A stretch of DNA of 64,000 nt from Triparma verrucosa (Eukaryota > Sar > Bolidophyceae > Parmales > Triparmaceae). This document shows, piece after piece, positions 63,227 through 64,000 of this stretch. Both the position numbers and the translations under genes were made by a program. Position 1 is the first letter of the stretch. Each line of letters starts with the position of its first letter. The stretch spans positions 1 to 64,000 of the forward strand of contig BRXX01000249.1 of NCBI GenBank assembly GCA_030267905.1, read 5' to 3'. A model generated the notes under the pieces. It searched no databases. It saw nothing but the letters and a program-made list of their open reading frames with translations, and had not been told where the DNA came from.

Positions 63227-64000
63227 ATGTCTAGAAGAACGTCTGAAGATTGCAAGAATGATACTGAGATACCAGATCTGAACAATTTAGAAGTCGTCGA
63301 TGACGAGGAGGAAGTATTCGAAGGTTCCGAGTTTGATTCTGCCGACGAAACCCCAGCCCTTGGAGGCGATGATTTCATGCATACAGACGACTTCAGGCGA
63401 CTGTTCGTAGAGTTCGTGATGGTTGATACTCTAGTTGCGATGCGTTGGCTTGATAGAAAATGGCACAAGGTGGTTGAGAAGGTCCTGACTGAGTTGGAAG
63501 AAGATGAGCCTTACGGCGAGATTATCGTTCATGGAGGGAATGATTTAAGTATTGATGAAGCTGATTCTTATCCGAGAAAGGATAGGATGAGGAAAGTGAC
63601 GAAGGTCATCTTCCTTCTGAATATTACGAAGGTTGGAGTTTATGCCTGCATGGACGCCAGAAGTCTCGTCGTTGTAGACATCCCCGAAGGCATTACAATC
63701 ATCGGTGAACATTCCTTCAGTAGCTGCAGGAGTTTGAAAGAGATAAAGTTCCCAAAGTCGTTAACATCCATTGGTAGATGCTCCTTCGGTAATTGCTCCA
63801 GACTAGAAAGGGTTGATCTCCTTCACACTAACGTTCAACAATTAGGTAATTATGCCTTCTCAGGTTGCACTAGTTTAAGAGAGATGACGGTCCCGGACTC
63901 GCTTCAAACGTTTGATGGAGATGTCTTATCGTCATGCTCCAAGCTAGTCCCCTCCGCCATTAACAAATACGACACCAACGCGGTAGTCGCCTACCTCCGC
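63227..64000 (+). CDS. BspA-like LRR_5 protein, 3' end beyond the window
   Basis: Open from MSRRTSEDCKND through 258 codons to the last base with no stop. It keeps DDFMHTDDFRRLFVEFVMVD, MRWLDRKWHKVVEK, GEIIVHGGND, VVDIPEGITII and the repeat LREMTVPDSLQTF, and its end (VVAYLR) corresponds to the last few residues of the paralogue, so only a handful of codons are missing. Sequence in the repeats is more diverged than between the other two copies. Confidence 0.85.
   Translation, partial: MSRRTSEDCKNDTEIPDLNNLEVVDDEEEVFEGSEFDSADETPALGGDDFMHTDDFRRLFVEFVMVDTLVAMRWLDRKWHKVVEKVLTELEEDEPYGEIIVHGGNDLSIDEADSYPRKDRMRKVTKVIFLLNITKVGVYACMDARSLVVVDIPEGITIIGEHSFSSCRSLKEIKFPKSLTSIGRCSFGNCSRLERVDLLHTNVQQLGNYAFSGCTSLREMTVPDSLQTFDGDVLSSCSKLVPSAINKYDTNAVVAYLR

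Overview
This window is nuclear DNA of a compact eukaryotic genome, most likely a photosynthetic stramenopile-type microalga (bolidophyte or pelagophyte-like; this is inference). The evidence is short spliceosomal introns (about 55-280 nt, GTGAG donors, CTAAC branch points), a plastid-type presequence on a carrier, an ABC1 kinase, a CCDC81-type cilia-associated protein, and a BspA-like LRR family. I rebuilt 35 gene models, including one pseudogene and one gene cut by the right edge. Reading frame was checked across every exon junction reported.

Layout. 1-885 holds a ~177 bp tandem repeat. 0.9-4.1 kb is a head-to-head pair: thymidine phosphorylase (-) and deoxyribose-phosphate aldolase (+), two steps of deoxyribose salvage. 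4.2-10.4 kb: SERRATE/ARS2-like zinc-finger protein (-), an unrecognised presequence-bearing protein (+), a Pro/Gly repeat ORF (-), a multi-pass membrane protein (+). 10.4-24.4 kb: a ~1995-residue ankyrin/RING protein (-), an acidic coiled-coil protein (+), an SDR-like protein (+), a Sec23-like COPII protein (-). 24.6-31 kb: a basic repeat protein (+), an 859-residue mitochondrial-carrier-family protein with a long plastid-type N-terminus (-), pyruvate kinase (+). 31-44 kb: two Thr/Pro-rich single-pass surface proteins, CCDC81-like (-), PKA regulatory subunit (+), FIGNL1-type AAA ATPase (+), secreted LRR protein (-), a small unknown (+), DNase II (-). 44-55 kb: membrane proteins, an MFS transporter (-), a four-finger zinc protein (-), a RING-CH/AlgH fusion (+), an unknown presequence protein (-), a rhomboid protease (-). 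55-64 kb: three BspA-like LRR_5 paralogues (one broken, one intact, one running off the end) interleaved with an unknown secreted protein (-), an ABC1/ADCK kinase (+) and an ASH2-like SPRY protein (-).

Two features dominate at larger scale. First, about twenty introns in unrelated genes carry the same sequence: branch point plus a TCGTCGCTTCGCTC-type run before the acceptor and, often, a matching complementary run just after the donor. They look like introner elements. Second, genes alternate strand almost perfectly: 31 of 34 neighbouring pairs are convergent or divergent, with convergent gaps often about 50-130 bp. A 35-base N gap lies inside a CCDC81 intron. I saw no tRNA, rRNA, CRISPR or intact transposase gene.
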